A DNA stretch of 64,000 nucleotides from positions 2,232,001 through 2,296,000 of the forward strand of contig OZ254088.1 in assembly GCA_965267605.1 (NCBI GenBank), in the 5' to 3' direction. Made by a program: the position numbers and the translations under genes. The notes beneath the pieces were generated by a model, which was given only the letters and a program-made list of their open reading frames with translations, was not told the origin of the DNA and ran no database searches. The DNA is from G965267605 sp965267605 (GTDB lineage Bacteria; Bacteroidota; Bacteroidia; Flavobacteriales_E; Vicingaceae). Below are positions 1 through 12,740 of the stretch, in pieces. How positions within the stretch are numbered: position 1 is the stretch's first letter; each line of letters begins with the position of its first letter.

Positions 1-75
1 CACCATATGGGCAGGACCCTGTGCCAATATTAATGCTGGAACCCAGGTGAGCAACAGCAGTGATAACGCTCTCAT
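1..75 (-). CDS. N-terminus of a secreted protein, cut by the window edge
   Basis: Only 25 codons are inside the window, from an ATG whose complement lies at 73-75. The translation begins MRALSLLLLTWVPALILAQG, a convincing signal peptide (one Arg, long hydrophobic core, cleavage likely after ALILA). The start lies 4 bp beyond the stop of the lipoprotein gene upstream, so the two are probably co-transcribed. Nothing can be said about the mature protein. Confidence 0.6.
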   Translation of the reverse strand, partial: MRALSLLLLTWVPALILAQGPAHMV

Positions 76-79
76 CGTG

Positions 80-745
80 TTAAAATTGAATTTCGTTCGC
101 AAGGTCGGCTTTTCCCAATATAAGGTCAAGGATTTGGGCTTTAACCATTACCGCAGTTCCTGATTTGGAAATCCGCGCGGTTGGATTGGTAACCTTCTTC
201 ACCGGCTTCTGGAATTTATACACACCAATGAACTGGGCATTTTGAAACACCTGTTGATCTTCCGCTTTTAGCTTACCGTACTGCTCCGCCACATTGTATC
301 CGCCTTGTCGAACAAACTTATCTGCACTCCAGAGATAAGCACTGCGGTTAACTTGTGTGGTGTCTTTGATCTTGGCGGTCCTGGTCAATTCCTTCGAAAA
401 GGTATGGAGGTCCTCAAGCTGGTTGAAACTACATTTCATGGTGAAGATGTACTCTTCCCAATCCGTTTTATACGTAGCGTTGCTCAGGCCATTGGCTGCG
501 TTCATCTTATCCCTCATCTTGGCCAGCTCGGTTTCAATGACTTCCCGCTTTGGTACCTGGTGTCCATTCACGGAATCCAGTAACATGATGCTCTTCACCT
601 TTGTCTTGCTCTCAGAAAGGTTGATTGTGATCTTAATCTCACCGGATCCATCTGCGTTGAAACGCAAATCCTCAATGATCTGAAAGCACGAGGTAAGCGT
701 AGCGCACATTAGCAGTACAGTGATATTTCTCAAGATCTTCTGCAT
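80..745 (-). CDS. Putative lipoprotein of unknown function (221 aa)
   Basis: I do not recognise a named family. The first 20 residues form a lipoprotein signal peptide with lipobox LTSC (Cys20), so the mature protein should be lipid-anchored in an envelope membrane. The text after it (DLRFNADGSGEIKITINLSE) suggests a small beta-rich domain, followed by a charged, partly helical middle and a beta-rich C-terminus. It is the first visible gene of a minus-strand unit whose next gene, 4 bp on, also encodes an exported protein. It is divergent from the patatin gene. The upstream sequence contains TAGATTTA, one base off the TAnnTTTG box, but no convincing -33 element. Confidence 0.75.
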   Translation of the reverse strand: MQKILRNITVLLMCATLTSCFQIIEDLRFNADGSGEIKITINLSESKTKVKSIMLLDSVNGHQVPKREVIETELAKMRDKMNAANGLSNATYKTDWEEYIFTMKCSFNQLEDLHTFSKELTRTAKIKDTTQVNRSAYLWSADKFVRQGGYNVAEQYGKLKAEDQQVFQNAQFIGVYKFQKPVKKVTNPTARISKSGTAVMVKAQILDLILGKADLANEIQF

Positions 746-832
746 GAGGTATTAAATCTACCGGTTTCACGTTGTATATCATATAAAGTGTCAAAATTCA
801 TCGCACTATTTTCGGCACAGGACCAGTTATAG

Positions 833-840
833 TATTTTTG
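833..840 (+). promoter_or_regulatory. Candidate -7 box of the patatin-barrel gene
   Basis: TATTTTTG matches the Bacteroidota TAnnTTTG -7 consensus exactly. It ends only 4 nt before the ATG at 845, so transcription from it would start at or very near the start codon. No clear TTG is seen about 20 bp upstream. Confidence 0.35.
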
Positions 841-844
841 ATCA

Positions 845-3136
845 ATGCCTCGTATTTACTGCATACTCGTAGGAATTGCGGTATTTCTTCTCTCTGTCCA
901 GGTTAAGGGTCAGAAAGTGGGTCTGGTACTCAGTGGAGGTGGCGCCAGTGGTGTTGCCCACATTGGCGTTATTAAGGCCCTCGAAGAAAATGGAATTCCC
1001 ATTGACTACATCACTGGCACCAGCATGGGAGCCCTTGTGGGCGGACTGTATGCTGCAGGGTATAGTCCACAGGAGATAGAGGCCGTTTTCACTTCAGAGG
1101 AAATTCTGAAATGGACGGAGGGAATACTGGATGACAGGTTCAAGTACTACCTGCGCAGAAAAGATCAGAATGCCGGATGGGTAACCTTCAAATTAGACCT
1201 GGATACCGTTCTTGAAAGAAGTCTTCCTACCAATGTTGTTTCGCCCAGTGCGATCGATTATGGGATGATGACAACATTTTCCCGAGCCTCTGCTGTAGCC
1301 GATTACGATTTCGACAAGCTATTTGTACCCTTTCGATGCGTAGCCTCAGATATTCAGGAACGTAAATCTGTCACGTTCAAGGATGGCAATCTATCCACGG
1401 CCGTAAGGGCATCAATCTCTTACCCTTTCTTCATCAAACCCATTTCCGTTAATGGTAAGCTGCTGTTTGATGGCGGGCTATACGACAACTTCCCCTCTGA
1501 GATCATGTGTGACGATTTCAATCCGGATTTCGTAATAGGCTCTAACGTATCATACAATTTCCCACCTCCTTCGGAGGATAACCTTCTTTCGCAGATCAAG
1601 ACCATTATTGTTGCTTCTTCAGATTATGATATCAAGTGTGAAAGGGGTGTTGTTATTGAGCCCGAAACCAAAGGGTTTCCAACTTTTGAATTCAAACGAA
1701 ACAAAGAGCTGATAGAGGTTGGCTACAAGGCAGCGCAAGCCTACATCGATTCCATCCGGAAGGCGTTTCCGCAGATGAAGACAGTAAGCAACATTGGCGA
1801 GCAACGAAAGGCGTTTCGCGCAAGGTATCCGGATCTTGTTTTTGACGATGTATTTGTAACCGGACTCTCCAAAAGCCAAATCCCGTACATCTTCAATTCG
1901 CTTGGGTTTAAGAAAGATACTGTTACCGAAGAGAAACTTAAGGAAGAATTCGTTAAGCTCGTTTCGGATGATAAGATCAAGGACATCTACCCCAGAAGTG
2001 TTTACGATAAGGAAACTGGAAAATTTGATCTGCTACTCGACATTGATCGTGAGAAGGATCTATTTGTAACCTTCGGAGGAAATTTCTCTTCGCGCCCGAT
2101 TAATGAAGGATTCATTGGACTGCAATACAATTATCTGGGTAAAACCGCCATTACACTTAATGCGAATAGCTACTTCGGTAAGTTCTATAGCTCGGGGTTA
2201 GCGCACGCCAGACTGGACTTTGCCTGGAAAATTCCTTTCTACCTATCAACCAGGTTCACCATAAACAAATGGGATTACTTCAAGAGCAGTTCTGCCTTTT
2301 TTGAAGATGTTAAACCTTCGTATCTGATTGTGGGCGACAACTACGTTGAAAGTAAACTTGGTTTTCCTATGGGTGTAAAAGGAAAACTGGAAGTGGGCGG
2401 CACGATTGCTTCACTTCGGTACAATTACTATCAAACGCTTAACTTCCTACAGGCGGATACAGCTGACTTCACCGAGTTCACCGGTAACTCCTTCTTCGTT
2501 GGATACGAAAGAAACTCCCTCAATTTGAAGCAATATGCGCACGAGGGCACGTTGCTCAAAGTTCAAGCCAGGTACACCTTGGGAGAAGAGTTCACGCAAC
2601 CTGGTTCAACCGCGCTTGATAAAAATGTGACCATCGAAAACTGGAACTGGTACCGCGTGAAAGCCAGGTTTGAACACTACTTCAACCGAAGCAGAAAATA
2701 TCAAATTGGGCTCTTCGCGGAAGCGATTTGGTCTGACCAACCGTTCTTCAGCAACTACACAGCTTCGATTCTGGCAGCCCCGGCATTTCAACCTATTCCC
2801 GAAACCAAAACACTGTTCCAGGAATCATTCAGGGCGCACAGTTACGGTGGATTTGGTGTAAGGAACATTTTCATTCCAAAGAAGAACCTTCAATTGCGAC
2901 TCGAGGGTTACGTGTATCAACCTTACCAAAAAATTCTTCCTAGCGTAGGTTCCGACAAGGCGGGATATGGTGCCCCTCTAAACGTACAACACTACATAGG
3001 ATCATTGACTACTGCTTATACCACTCCGGTTGGGCCCGTGGCCATCAATGTGAACTACTACCATAACGATCCAGAACCCTTCTCGATCCTGTTCCATTTT
3101 GGATACATCCTGTTCAATAAAGCTGCACTGGATTAA
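845..3136 (+). CDS. Patatin-like phospholipase with POTRA and outer-membrane beta-barrel (763 aa)
   Basis: A signal peptide (to about residue 22) precedes a patatin domain with every key element: glycine-rich oxyanion loop GGGASG at 31-36, nucleophile Ser60 in GTSMG, and catalytic Asp209 in FDGG. Residues about 340-410 look like a POTRA domain (DVFVTGLSKSQIPYIF onward). The rest is a beta-barrel of the bacterial surface antigen/BamA superfamily with an aromatic final strand (FHFGYILF). This order is that of type Vd patatin autotransporters such as PlpD, and it is common in Bacteroidota. The predicted role is lipid A1/A2-type hydrolysis at or beyond the outer membrane; the substrate is unknown. 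The gene is monocistronic, ending at a shared terminator. Confidence 0.9.
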   Translation: MPRIYCILVGIAVFLLSVQVKGQKVGLVLSGGGASGVAHIGVIKALEENGIPIDYITGTSMGALVGGLYAAGYSPQEIEAVFTSEEILKWTEGILDDRFKYYLRRKDQNAGWVTFKLDLDTVLERSLPTNVVSPSAIDYGMMTTFSRASAVADYDFDKLFVPFRCVASDIQERKSVTFKDGNLSTAVRASISYPFFIKPISVNGKLLFDGGLYDNFPSEIMCDDFNPDFVIGSNVSYNFPPPSEDNLLSQIKTIIVASSDYDIKCERGVVIEPETKGFPTFEFKRNKELIEVGYKAAQAYIDSIRKAFPQMKTVSNIGEQRKAFRARYPDLVFDDVFVTGLSKSQIPYIFNSLGFKKDTVTEEKLKEEFVKLVSDDKIKDIYPRSVYDKETGKFDLLLDIDREKDLFVTFGGNFSSRPINEGFIGLQYNYLGKTAITLNANSYFGKFYSSGLAHARLDFAWKIPFYLSTRFTINKWDYFKSSSAFFEDVKPSYLIVGDNYVESKLGFPMGVKGKLEVGGTIASLRYNYYQTLNFLQADTADFTEFTGNSFFVGYERNSLNLKQYAHEGTLLKVQARYTLGEEFTQPGSTALDKNVTIENWNWYRVKARFEHYFNRSRKYQIGLFAEAIWSDQPFFSNYTASILAAPAFQPIPETKTLFQESFRAHSYGGFGVRNIFIPKKNLQLRLEGYVYQPYQKILPSVGSDKAGYGAPLNVQHYIGSLTTAYTTPVGPVAINVNYYHNDPEPFSILFHFGYILFNKAALD

Positions 3137-3141
3137 GGAAA

Positions 3142-3170
3142 TAAAAAAGCCCCTCGCTTGAGGGGCTTTT
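3142..3170. terminator. Bidirectional terminator between the patatin gene and the rpoC-DUF3467 unit
   Basis: AAAAGCCCCTC, a 4-nt loop GCTT and GAGGGGCTTTT form a perfect 11-bp stem. It has a T tract on the plus side and TTTTTTAT on the minus side. It sits between two convergent stop codons (3136 and 3173) and can serve both transcripts. Confidence 0.9.
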
Positions 3171-3172
3171 CT

Positions 3173-3484
3173 TTATGCTTCTGCAGCAGGTCCACCGAAA
3201 TTCATCGGGAACGGTGGGGCATCTGTTGCTTTCACCTCACCATGTGCTGCTTCATATTTCGCGATATTCTCACCAAGTGCCTGCATTAACCTTTTCGCGT
3301 GCTGTGGAGTCATCAATACTCTTGACTTCACTCTCGCCTTGGGCATGCCTGGCATTACCTTGATGAAATCCAAAACAAACTCTGAGTTGGAATGACTGAT
3401 CACTGCCAGGTTTGAATACGTTCCTTCTGCAACGTCTTCAGTCAGCTCAATGTTCAGTTTACCTTCGTGTTCTTCCTCGCTCAT
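3173..3484 (-). CDS. DUF3467 family protein (103 aa)
   Basis: Small acidic protein matching the DUF3467 family: an N-terminal beta-rich segment (LNIELTEDVAEGTYSN), a core SNSEFVLDFIKVMPG, and the closing VKSRVLMTPQHAKRLMQAL with a C-terminal helix. The family has no established function; it is short, cytosolic and widespread in Bacteroidota. The ATG lies 3 bp behind the rpoC stop, so it is the last gene of the rpoBC unit, followed at once by a strong terminator. Its steady position behind rpoC suggests a link with transcription, but that is only inference from context. Confidence 0.85.
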   Translation of the reverse strand: MSEEEHEGKLNIELTEDVAEGTYSNLAVISHSNSEFVLDFIKVMPGMPKARVKSRVLMTPQHAKRLMQALGENIAKYEAAHGEVKATDAPPFPMNFGGPAAEA

Positions 3485-3487
3485 CGT

Positions 3488-6400
3488 TTATTTCTCTTCC
3501 GTTTCAACTACAGTAGCTTCCTTCTGTGCTTCCACAAGCTGATCGTACTCTTCTTTCGAACCAACGATCATATCCTTGAACTCACGAAGACCTGTACCTG
3601 CCGGGATCAAGTGACCTACGATCACGTTTTCCTTCAATCCATTCAGGTAATCAATCTTACCACTCACAGCTGCTTCGTTCAGTACCTTGGTAGTTTCCTG
3701 GAACGATGCTGCAGAGATAAAGCTCTGTGTTTGTAGTGAAGCTCTGGTAATACCCTGAAGTACCGGGCTAGAAGTTGCAGGTACCGCATCTCGTACTTCT
3801 ACAAGAGGCTTATCCTGACGTCTAAGCTTAGAATTCTCATCTCTTAGCTTTCTAGCAGAAATGATCTGTCCTTCTTTCAATACTTCAGACTCACCAGCAT
3901 TGGTAACTACTTTCTGACCCCAGATCCAATCGTTCTCTTCCATGAAATCAACTTTGTTGATCAACTGCTTCTCAAGGAATCTGGTATCGCCTGGATCTTC
4001 AATGAACACTTTTCTCATCATCTGTCTCACGATAACTTCGAAGTGCTTATCGTTGATCTTCTGACCCTGCATTCTATATACTTCCTGTACCTCATTCACG
4101 ATATATTCCTGAACAAGTGTTGGACCCTTAATAGAAAGAATGTCAGCAGGAGTAATTGCACCTTCAGAAAGCGGAACACCAGCTTTCACGAAGTCGTTCT
4201 CCTGAACCAGGATATGTTTAGAAAGTGGAACAAGATACTTCTTCACATCTCCATCTCTGGAAGTAATGATGATCTCTCTGTTACCACGCTTAATCTTACC
4301 AAATGCTGCAATACCATCAATCTCAGAAACAACTGCTGGATTAGATGGGTTACGTGCTTCAAATAGCTCGGTTACCCTTGGAAGACCCCCTGTAATATCG
4401 CCAGACTTACCAGCGACCCTAGGAATCTTAACCAGGATGGTACCCGCTTTGATTGTATCACCTTCATTAACCGCGATGTGTGCACCTACCGGGATGTTGT
4501 AATTGATGATCGGCTCTTTGCCTTTCATCACCTGAATAGAAGGAACTTTCTTCTTGTCCTTCGTTTCAGTAATTACCTTCTCCGTAAATCCGGTTTGCTC
4601 ATCTGATTCTTCACGGTACGTGATGCCCTCTTCGATATTCTCGAACGCAACCTTACCAGCGAATTCAGAGATGATCACCGCGTTGTATGGATCCCAATCA
4701 CAGATCAACTCTCCTTTCTTCACTTTAGCACCAGCCTTCTTATAAAGGATAGCACCGTAAGGAATGTTGTTGGTCATAACAACTACTCCAGTCTTATCAT
4801 CAATCAAACGCATCTCTGCAGATCGACCGATTACAACTGTTTCCTTGCCTCCTTCAACTGCATCTCTCGTAAGCGTTTTCAATTCATCGATCTCTAGCTT
4901 ACCATCGCTCTTCGCTTCAACTCTAGACTCACCAATGATCTTAGATGCCGTACCACCTACGTGGAACGTTCTAAGGGTAAGCTGAGTTCCTGGTTCACCG
5001 ATCGACTGCGCTGCAATAACACCAACAGCCTCACCTCGCTGAACCATACGTCCTGTTGCCAGGTTACGACCGTAACACTTCGAACATACACCTGTTTTTA
5101 GCTCACAGGTAAGTACCGATCTGATCTCTACTTCTTCTACACCTGAATCTTCAACCGCTCTGGCAATTTTCTCAGTGATTTCTTCACCAGCCTTAACGAT
5201 CACTTCTTCAGTTTTTGGATCAATCACATCATGTACTGATGTTCTACCCAGAATTCGATCAAACAGCGGCTCAACAACATCCTCGTTGTTCTTCAACGCT
5301 GTCGCGCTAATACCTCTAAGGGTTCCGCAATCCTCATCTCTAATCACCACATCCTGCGCAACGTCTACCAGACGTCTGGTTAGGTAACCAGCATCTGCTG
5401 TTTTAAGGGCGGTATCCGCCAGACCCTTACGTGCACCGTGAGTAGAGATAAAGTACTCAAGGATACTAAGTCCTTCCTTAAAGTTCGAAAGGATCGGGTT
5501 CTCAATGATCTCCTGACCACCGCCACCTGCGGTAGATTTCCTTGGCTTCGCCATCAATCCCCTCATACCAGAGAGCTGGCGAATCTGTTCCTTAGAACCC
5601 CTTGCACCTGAATCGAACATCATGTAGATTGAGTTGAACCCTTGCTGGTCGTTCTGCAATCTGGTCATCAATGTGTTCGTAAGCTTCAGGTTGGTATTCG
5701 TCCAAACATCAATCACCTGGTTATAGCGCTCATTGTTTGTAATGAATCCCATGTTGTAGTTTGCAGTGATCTCATCAACCTCTGCACGTGCCTGATCAAT
5801 CATCTTGTCCTTCTCATCCGGAACAACAACATCATCAAGGTTGAATGAAAGTCCACCAGCAAACGCCTGATAGAACCCAAGTGTTTTGATATCGTCAAGG
5901 AACTTAGCTGTATCAGCCGTTCCACATACTTTCAGAATTCTACCAATGATCTCTCTAAGAGACTTCTTGGTAAGCAACTCATTGATAAACCCTACTTGCT
6001 CAGGAACGTACTCATTGAAGATCACTCTTCCCGCAGTAGTTTCAATCACATGTGTTGTTGGCTCGTCATCCACGATATCTTCAATCCTTACCTTGATCTC
6101 TGCGTGAAGATCAACTTCACCCTCGTTGATCGCAATGATCACCTCCTCAGGAGAGTAGAATGTCATTCCCTCACCCTTAACCGGATATTCTTCCGTGTTC
6201 TTTCTACCCTTTGTAAGGTAGTATAGCCCAAGTACCATATCCTGAGAAGGAACGGTAATTGGAGAACCGTTAGCAGGGTTAAGAATGTTATGAGATGCAA
6301 GCATCAATAGCTGAGCTTCAAGCACAGCGGCATTACCGAGCGGCAAGTGAACTGCCATCTGATCACCATCGAAGTCAGCGTTGAATGCTGTACATACTAA

Positions 6401-7804
6401 TGGGTGAAGACGGATAGCCTTACCTTCAATAAGCTTAGGCTGGAATGCCTGAATACCTAATCTGTGAAGGGTTGGGGCACGGTTCAGAAGAACAGGGTGT
6501 CCCTTAAGCACGTTTTCAAGAATGTCCCAAACCACTGGTTCTTTCTTGTCAACGATCTTCTTCGCAGATTTCACAGTCTTAACAATACCTCTCTCAATCA
6601 GCTTTCTGATGATGAACGGCTTGTAAAGCTCTGCTGCCATATCCTTTGGAAGACCACACTCATGCAATTGCAAGGTTGGTCCAACAACGATAACTGAACG
6701 CGCAGAATAGTCAACCCTCTTACCAAGTAGGTTCTGACGGAATCGACCCTGCTTACCTTTCAAGCTATCAGAAAGTGATTTCAATGCTCTGTTAGATTCA
6801 GTCTTAACAGCGCTTGATTTTCTAGAGTTATCGAATAGAGAATCAACGGCCTCCTGTAGCATCCTCTTCTCGTTACGAAGGATTACCTCAGGTGCTTTGA
6901 TCTCGATTAGTCTTTTCAGACGATTGTTTCGGATGATCACCCTTCTGTAAAGGTCATTCAAATCCGAAGTCGCAAAACGACCACCATCAAGTGGCACAAG
7001 TGGACGAAGATCTGGTGGGATAACCGGAATGACTTTAACGATCATCCACTCAGGTCTGTTTTCCACATGCTGATTTGCGTGACGGAAAGACTCAACAACC
7101 TGAAGTCTTTTCAGCGCTTCATTCTTTCTTTGCTGAGACGTTTCAGTGTTCGCCTTGTGTCTTAGTTCATAAGACAGGCTATCCAGATCCAATCTCTTCA
7201 ACAGATCATGCAGCGCATCAGCACCCATTCTCGCGATGAATTTGTTTGGATCATTATCGTCCAAGTATTGGTTCTCTTTTGGAAGGGTATCAAGGATATC
7301 AAGGTACTCCTCTTCAGTAAGGAATTCCAGGTATTCCAATGGCTCACCTTCTTTATTCATTGCCTCGCCAGCCTGAATTACCACATACCTTTCATAGTAG
7401 ATGATAGAATCCAGCTTCTTGGTTGGAAGACCTAGTAGGTATCCAATCTTGTTGGGCAACGAACGGAAGTACCAAATGTGCGCAACGGGCACCACCAATG
7501 AGATGTGTCCCATACGCTCTCTTCGTACTTTCTTCTCTGTTACTTCAACACCACAACGGTCACAAATGATTCCTTTATATCGGATTCTCTTGTATTTACC
7601 ACAGTGGCATTCGTAATCCTTAACTGGTCCGAAAATTCTCTCGCAGAACAAACCATCCCTTTCAGGCTTGTATGTTCTATAGTTGATCGTTTCCGGTTTC
7701 AGAACCTCACCGCGTGACTTCTCCAGGATCATCTCCGGGGAAGACAGACTTACAGTGATACGTTCGAAATTGCTAGCAATCTTAGGTTCCTTCTTGAAAG
7801 CCAT
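3488..7804 (-). CDS. rpoC: DNA-directed RNA polymerase subunit beta' (1438 aa)
   Basis: Full-length RpoC. The N-terminal zinc ribbon is visible (CHCGKYKRIRYKGIICDRCG), the catalytic Mg2+ loop NADFDGDQM lies near residues 475-483, and the trigger-loop/bridge-helix region and the second zinc site (CELKTGVCSKCYGRNLATG) follow. The C-terminus ends in an acidic, Glu/Val-rich tail. It forms the active centre together with RpoB. It lies 40 bp downstream of rpoB in the same unit, with no terminator between them. No lesions or inteins were seen. Confidence 0.99.
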   Translation of the reverse strand: MAFKKEPKIASNFERITVSLSSPEMILEKSRGEVLKPETINYRTYKPERDGLFCERIFGPVKDYECHCGKYKRIRYKGIICDRCGVEVTEKKVRRERMGHISLVVPVAHIWYFRSLPNKIGYLLGLPTKKLDSIIYYERYVVIQAGEAMNKEGEPLEYLEFLTEEEYLDILDTLPKENQYLDDNDPNKFIARMGADALHDLLKRLDLDSLSYELRHKANTETSQQRKNEALKRLQVVESFRHANQHVENRPEWMIVKVIPVIPPDLRPLVPLDGGRFATSDLNDLYRRVIIRNNRLKRLIEIKAPEVILRNEKRMLQEAVDSLFDNSRKSSAVKTESNRALKSLSDSLKGKQGRFRQNLLGKRVDYSARSVIVVGPTLQLHECGLPKDMAAELYKPFIIRKLIERGIVKTVKSAKKIVDKKEPVVWDILENVLKGHPVLLNRAPTLHRLGIQAFQPKLIEGKAIRLHPLVCTAFNADFDGDQMAVHLPLGNAAVLEAQLLMLASHNILNPANGSPITVPSQDMVLGLYYLTKGRKNTEEYPVKGEGMTFYSPEEVIIAINEGEVDLHAEIKVRIEDIVDDEPTTHVIETTAGRVIFNEYVPEQVGFINELLTKKSLREIIGRILKVCGTADTAKFLDDIKTLGFYQAFAGGLSFNLDDVVVPDEKDKMIDQARAEVDEITANYNMGFITNNERYNQVIDVWTNTNLKLTNTLMTRLQNDQQGFNSIYMMFDSGARGSKEQIRQLSGMRGLMAKPRKSTAGGGGQEIIENPILSNFKEGLSILEYFISTHGARKGLADTALKTADAGYLTRRLVDVAQDVVIRDEDCGTLRGISATALKNNEDVVEPLFDRILGRTSVHDVIDPKTEEVIVKAGEEITEKIARAVEDSGVEEVEIRSVLTCELKTGVCSKCYGRNLATGRMVQRGEAVGVIAAQSIGEPGTQLTLRTFHVGGTASKIIGESRVEAKSDGKLEIDELKTLTRDAVEGGKETVVIGRSAEMRLIDDKTGVVVMTNNIPYGAILYKKAGAKVKKGELICDWDPYNAVIISEFAGKVAFENIEEGITYREESDEQTGFTEKVITETKDKKKVPSIQVMKGKEPIINYNIPVGAHIAVNEGDTIKAGTILVKIPRVAGKSGDITGGLPRVTELFEARNPSNPAVVSEIDGIAAFGKIKRGNREIIITSRDGDVKKYLVPLSKHILVQENDFVKAGVPLSEGAITPADILSIKGPTLVQEYIVNEVQEVYRMQGQKINDKHFEVIVRQMMRKVFIEDPGDTRFLEKQLINKVDFMEENDWIWGQKVVTNAGESEVLKEGQIISARKLRDENSKLRRQDKPLVEVRDAVPATSSPVLQGITRASLQTQSFISAASFQETTKVLNEAAVSGKIDYLNGLKENVIVGHLIPAGTGLREFKDMIVGSKEEYDQLVEAQKEATVVETEEK

Positions 7805-7844
7805 TCGTATATAATTGAAGGTTCTTTTTAAATATTATCTGTTC

Positions 7845-11660
<3,816 letters not shown>

Positions 11661-11696
11661 TGACAGAGAATTAGAAGGTTTATAAATAAACACGTA

Positions 11697-11732
11697 AAGG
11701 CGTAGACCCCATTTGTCAAGGGGCTACGCCTT
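11697..11732 (-). other. Hairpin between rplL and rpoB (attenuator or processing site)
   Basis: AAGGCGTAG-A-CCCC at 11697-11710 pairs with GGGG-CTACGCCTT at 11720-11732, giving a 13-bp stem with one bulged base. On the minus transcript it is followed by TACGTGTTTA rather than a clean U run, so complete termination is unlikely. Its position matches the E. coli rplL-rpoB attenuator/RNase III region, suggesting that it lowers rpoBC expression relative to the ribosomal protein genes. Confidence 0.6.
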
Positions 11733-11750
11733 ACAATAACTTAACTGAGC

Positions 11751-12134
11751 TTACTTGATCTCAACCTCAGCTCCTGCTTCTTCAAGCTGCGTCTTCAACG
11801 CTTCAGCTTCATCTTTAGCAACACCTTCTTTCAAAGGCTTAGGAGCACCGTCAACCAATTCTTTGGCTTCTTTCAGACCAAGTCCAGTTAGTTCTTTTAC
11901 AAGCTTAACAACGGCAAGCTTAGATCCACCAGCAGCCGATAGGATTACATCGAACTCTGATTTCTCTTCACCACCACCATCACCACCGGCACCACCGCCA
12001 GCAGGACCAGCAACAGCTACTGCAGCAGCAGCTGGCTCAATTCCGTGTTCTTCCTTGAGGATATCGGCCAATTCGTTTACTTCCTTAACAGTAAGTCCAA
12101 CCAATTGATCCGCAAGTGCTTTTATATCTGCCAT
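11751..12134 (-). CDS. rplL: 50S ribosomal protein L7/L12 (127 aa)
   Basis: Typical L7/L12. The N-terminal dimerisation segment begins MADIKALADQLVGLTVKEV, followed by an Ala/Gly-rich hinge (PAAAAVAVAGPAGGGAGGDG) and the C-terminal factor-binding domain (EFDVILSAAGGSKLAVVK, GLGLKEAKELVDGAPKPLKEG). It forms the flexible ribosomal stalk on L10 and recruits translation GTPases such as the EF-Tu encoded upstream. It lies 63 bp from rplJ; the hinge is slightly longer and more Gly-rich than in E. coli. Confidence 0.98.
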   Translation of the reverse strand: MADIKALADQLVGLTVKEVNELADILKEEHGIEPAAAAVAVAGPAGGGAGGDGGGEEKSEFDVILSAAGGSKLAVVKLVKELTGLGLKEAKELVDGAPKPLKEGVAKDEAEALKTQLEEAGAEVEIK

Positions 12135-12197
12135 TTTTGTTGGGTTTATTCTATTCTTAATTCCAGTTAACTATATAAATAATAGAGTGCGTACAAA

Positions 12198-12722
12198 TTA
12201 TGATTCAGCCTTCTCGCCAATTGCCTGTACCAATCCAGCCAATTTGCCACCACCTGACTGAAGCGCGGAAACAACGTTCTTCGCTGGCGATTGCAATAGC
12301 ATGATGATATCGGCAATAACTTCTTCCTTAGACTTGATAGAAGTAAGGAAGTCTACCTGGTCATCTCCGAGATAAATCATCTCTTCGATGTAGGCACCTT
12401 TAAGTACCGGCTTGTCAGCTTTCTTTCTGAACTCCTTGATCACTTTAGCAGGTGCATTACCCACTTCAGCGAACATAACCGATGTGTTGCCTTTAAGCAC
12501 ACCGTAGAATTCAGCGTAATCTCCTTCCGCAGCTTCAAGGGCACGCTTCAGTAGCGTATTCTTGATCACTCGAAGTCTGATATCTTTCTTGTGGCAAAGT
12601 CTTCTTAGCTGGCTAGTAGTGTCAGCGTCAAGCTCAGCAACATCTGCCAGGTACATAACACCTGAAGTGTTGATTTGCTCTGTAAGCTCACTTACCAACT
12701 GATCTTTTTCTTCTCTTGTCAT
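12198..12722 (-). CDS. rplJ: 50S ribosomal protein L10 (174 aa)
   Basis: L10/P0 family with the N-terminal rRNA-binding domain (MTREEKDQLVSELTEQI, LRRLCHKKDIRLRVIKNTLL) and a C-terminal helix that carries the L12 dimers (SALQSGGGKLAGLVQAI). It anchors the L7/L12 stalk to 23S rRNA. Only 18 bp separate it from rplA, too short for the long L10 autoregulatory leader known in E. coli, so regulation must differ or act elsewhere in the unit. Confidence 0.97.
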   Translation of the reverse strand: MTREEKDQLVSELTEQINTSGVMYLADVAELDADTTSQLRRLCHKKDIRLRVIKNTLLKRALEAAEGDYAEFYGVLKGNTSVMFAEVGNAPAKVIKEFRKKADKPVLKGAYIEEMIYLGDDQVDFLTSIKSKEEVIADIIMLLQSPAKNVVSALQSGGGKLAGLVQAIGEKAES

Positions 12723-12740
12723 CTTTCTAAGATTTGAGGT

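Noticed and set aside
775..785. A/T palindrome TATATCATATA in the lipoprotein/patatin gap
   Set aside because: Short and purely A/T-rich; expected by chance in such DNA.
11661..11693. N-terminal extension of RpoB by 11 codons
   Set aside because: The homologous start is MASVQKKQERVNF; the extension is not conserved-looking.
12723..12740. L10 autoregulatory leader before rplJ
   Set aside because: Only 18 bp separate rplA and rplJ, too short for the known structure.
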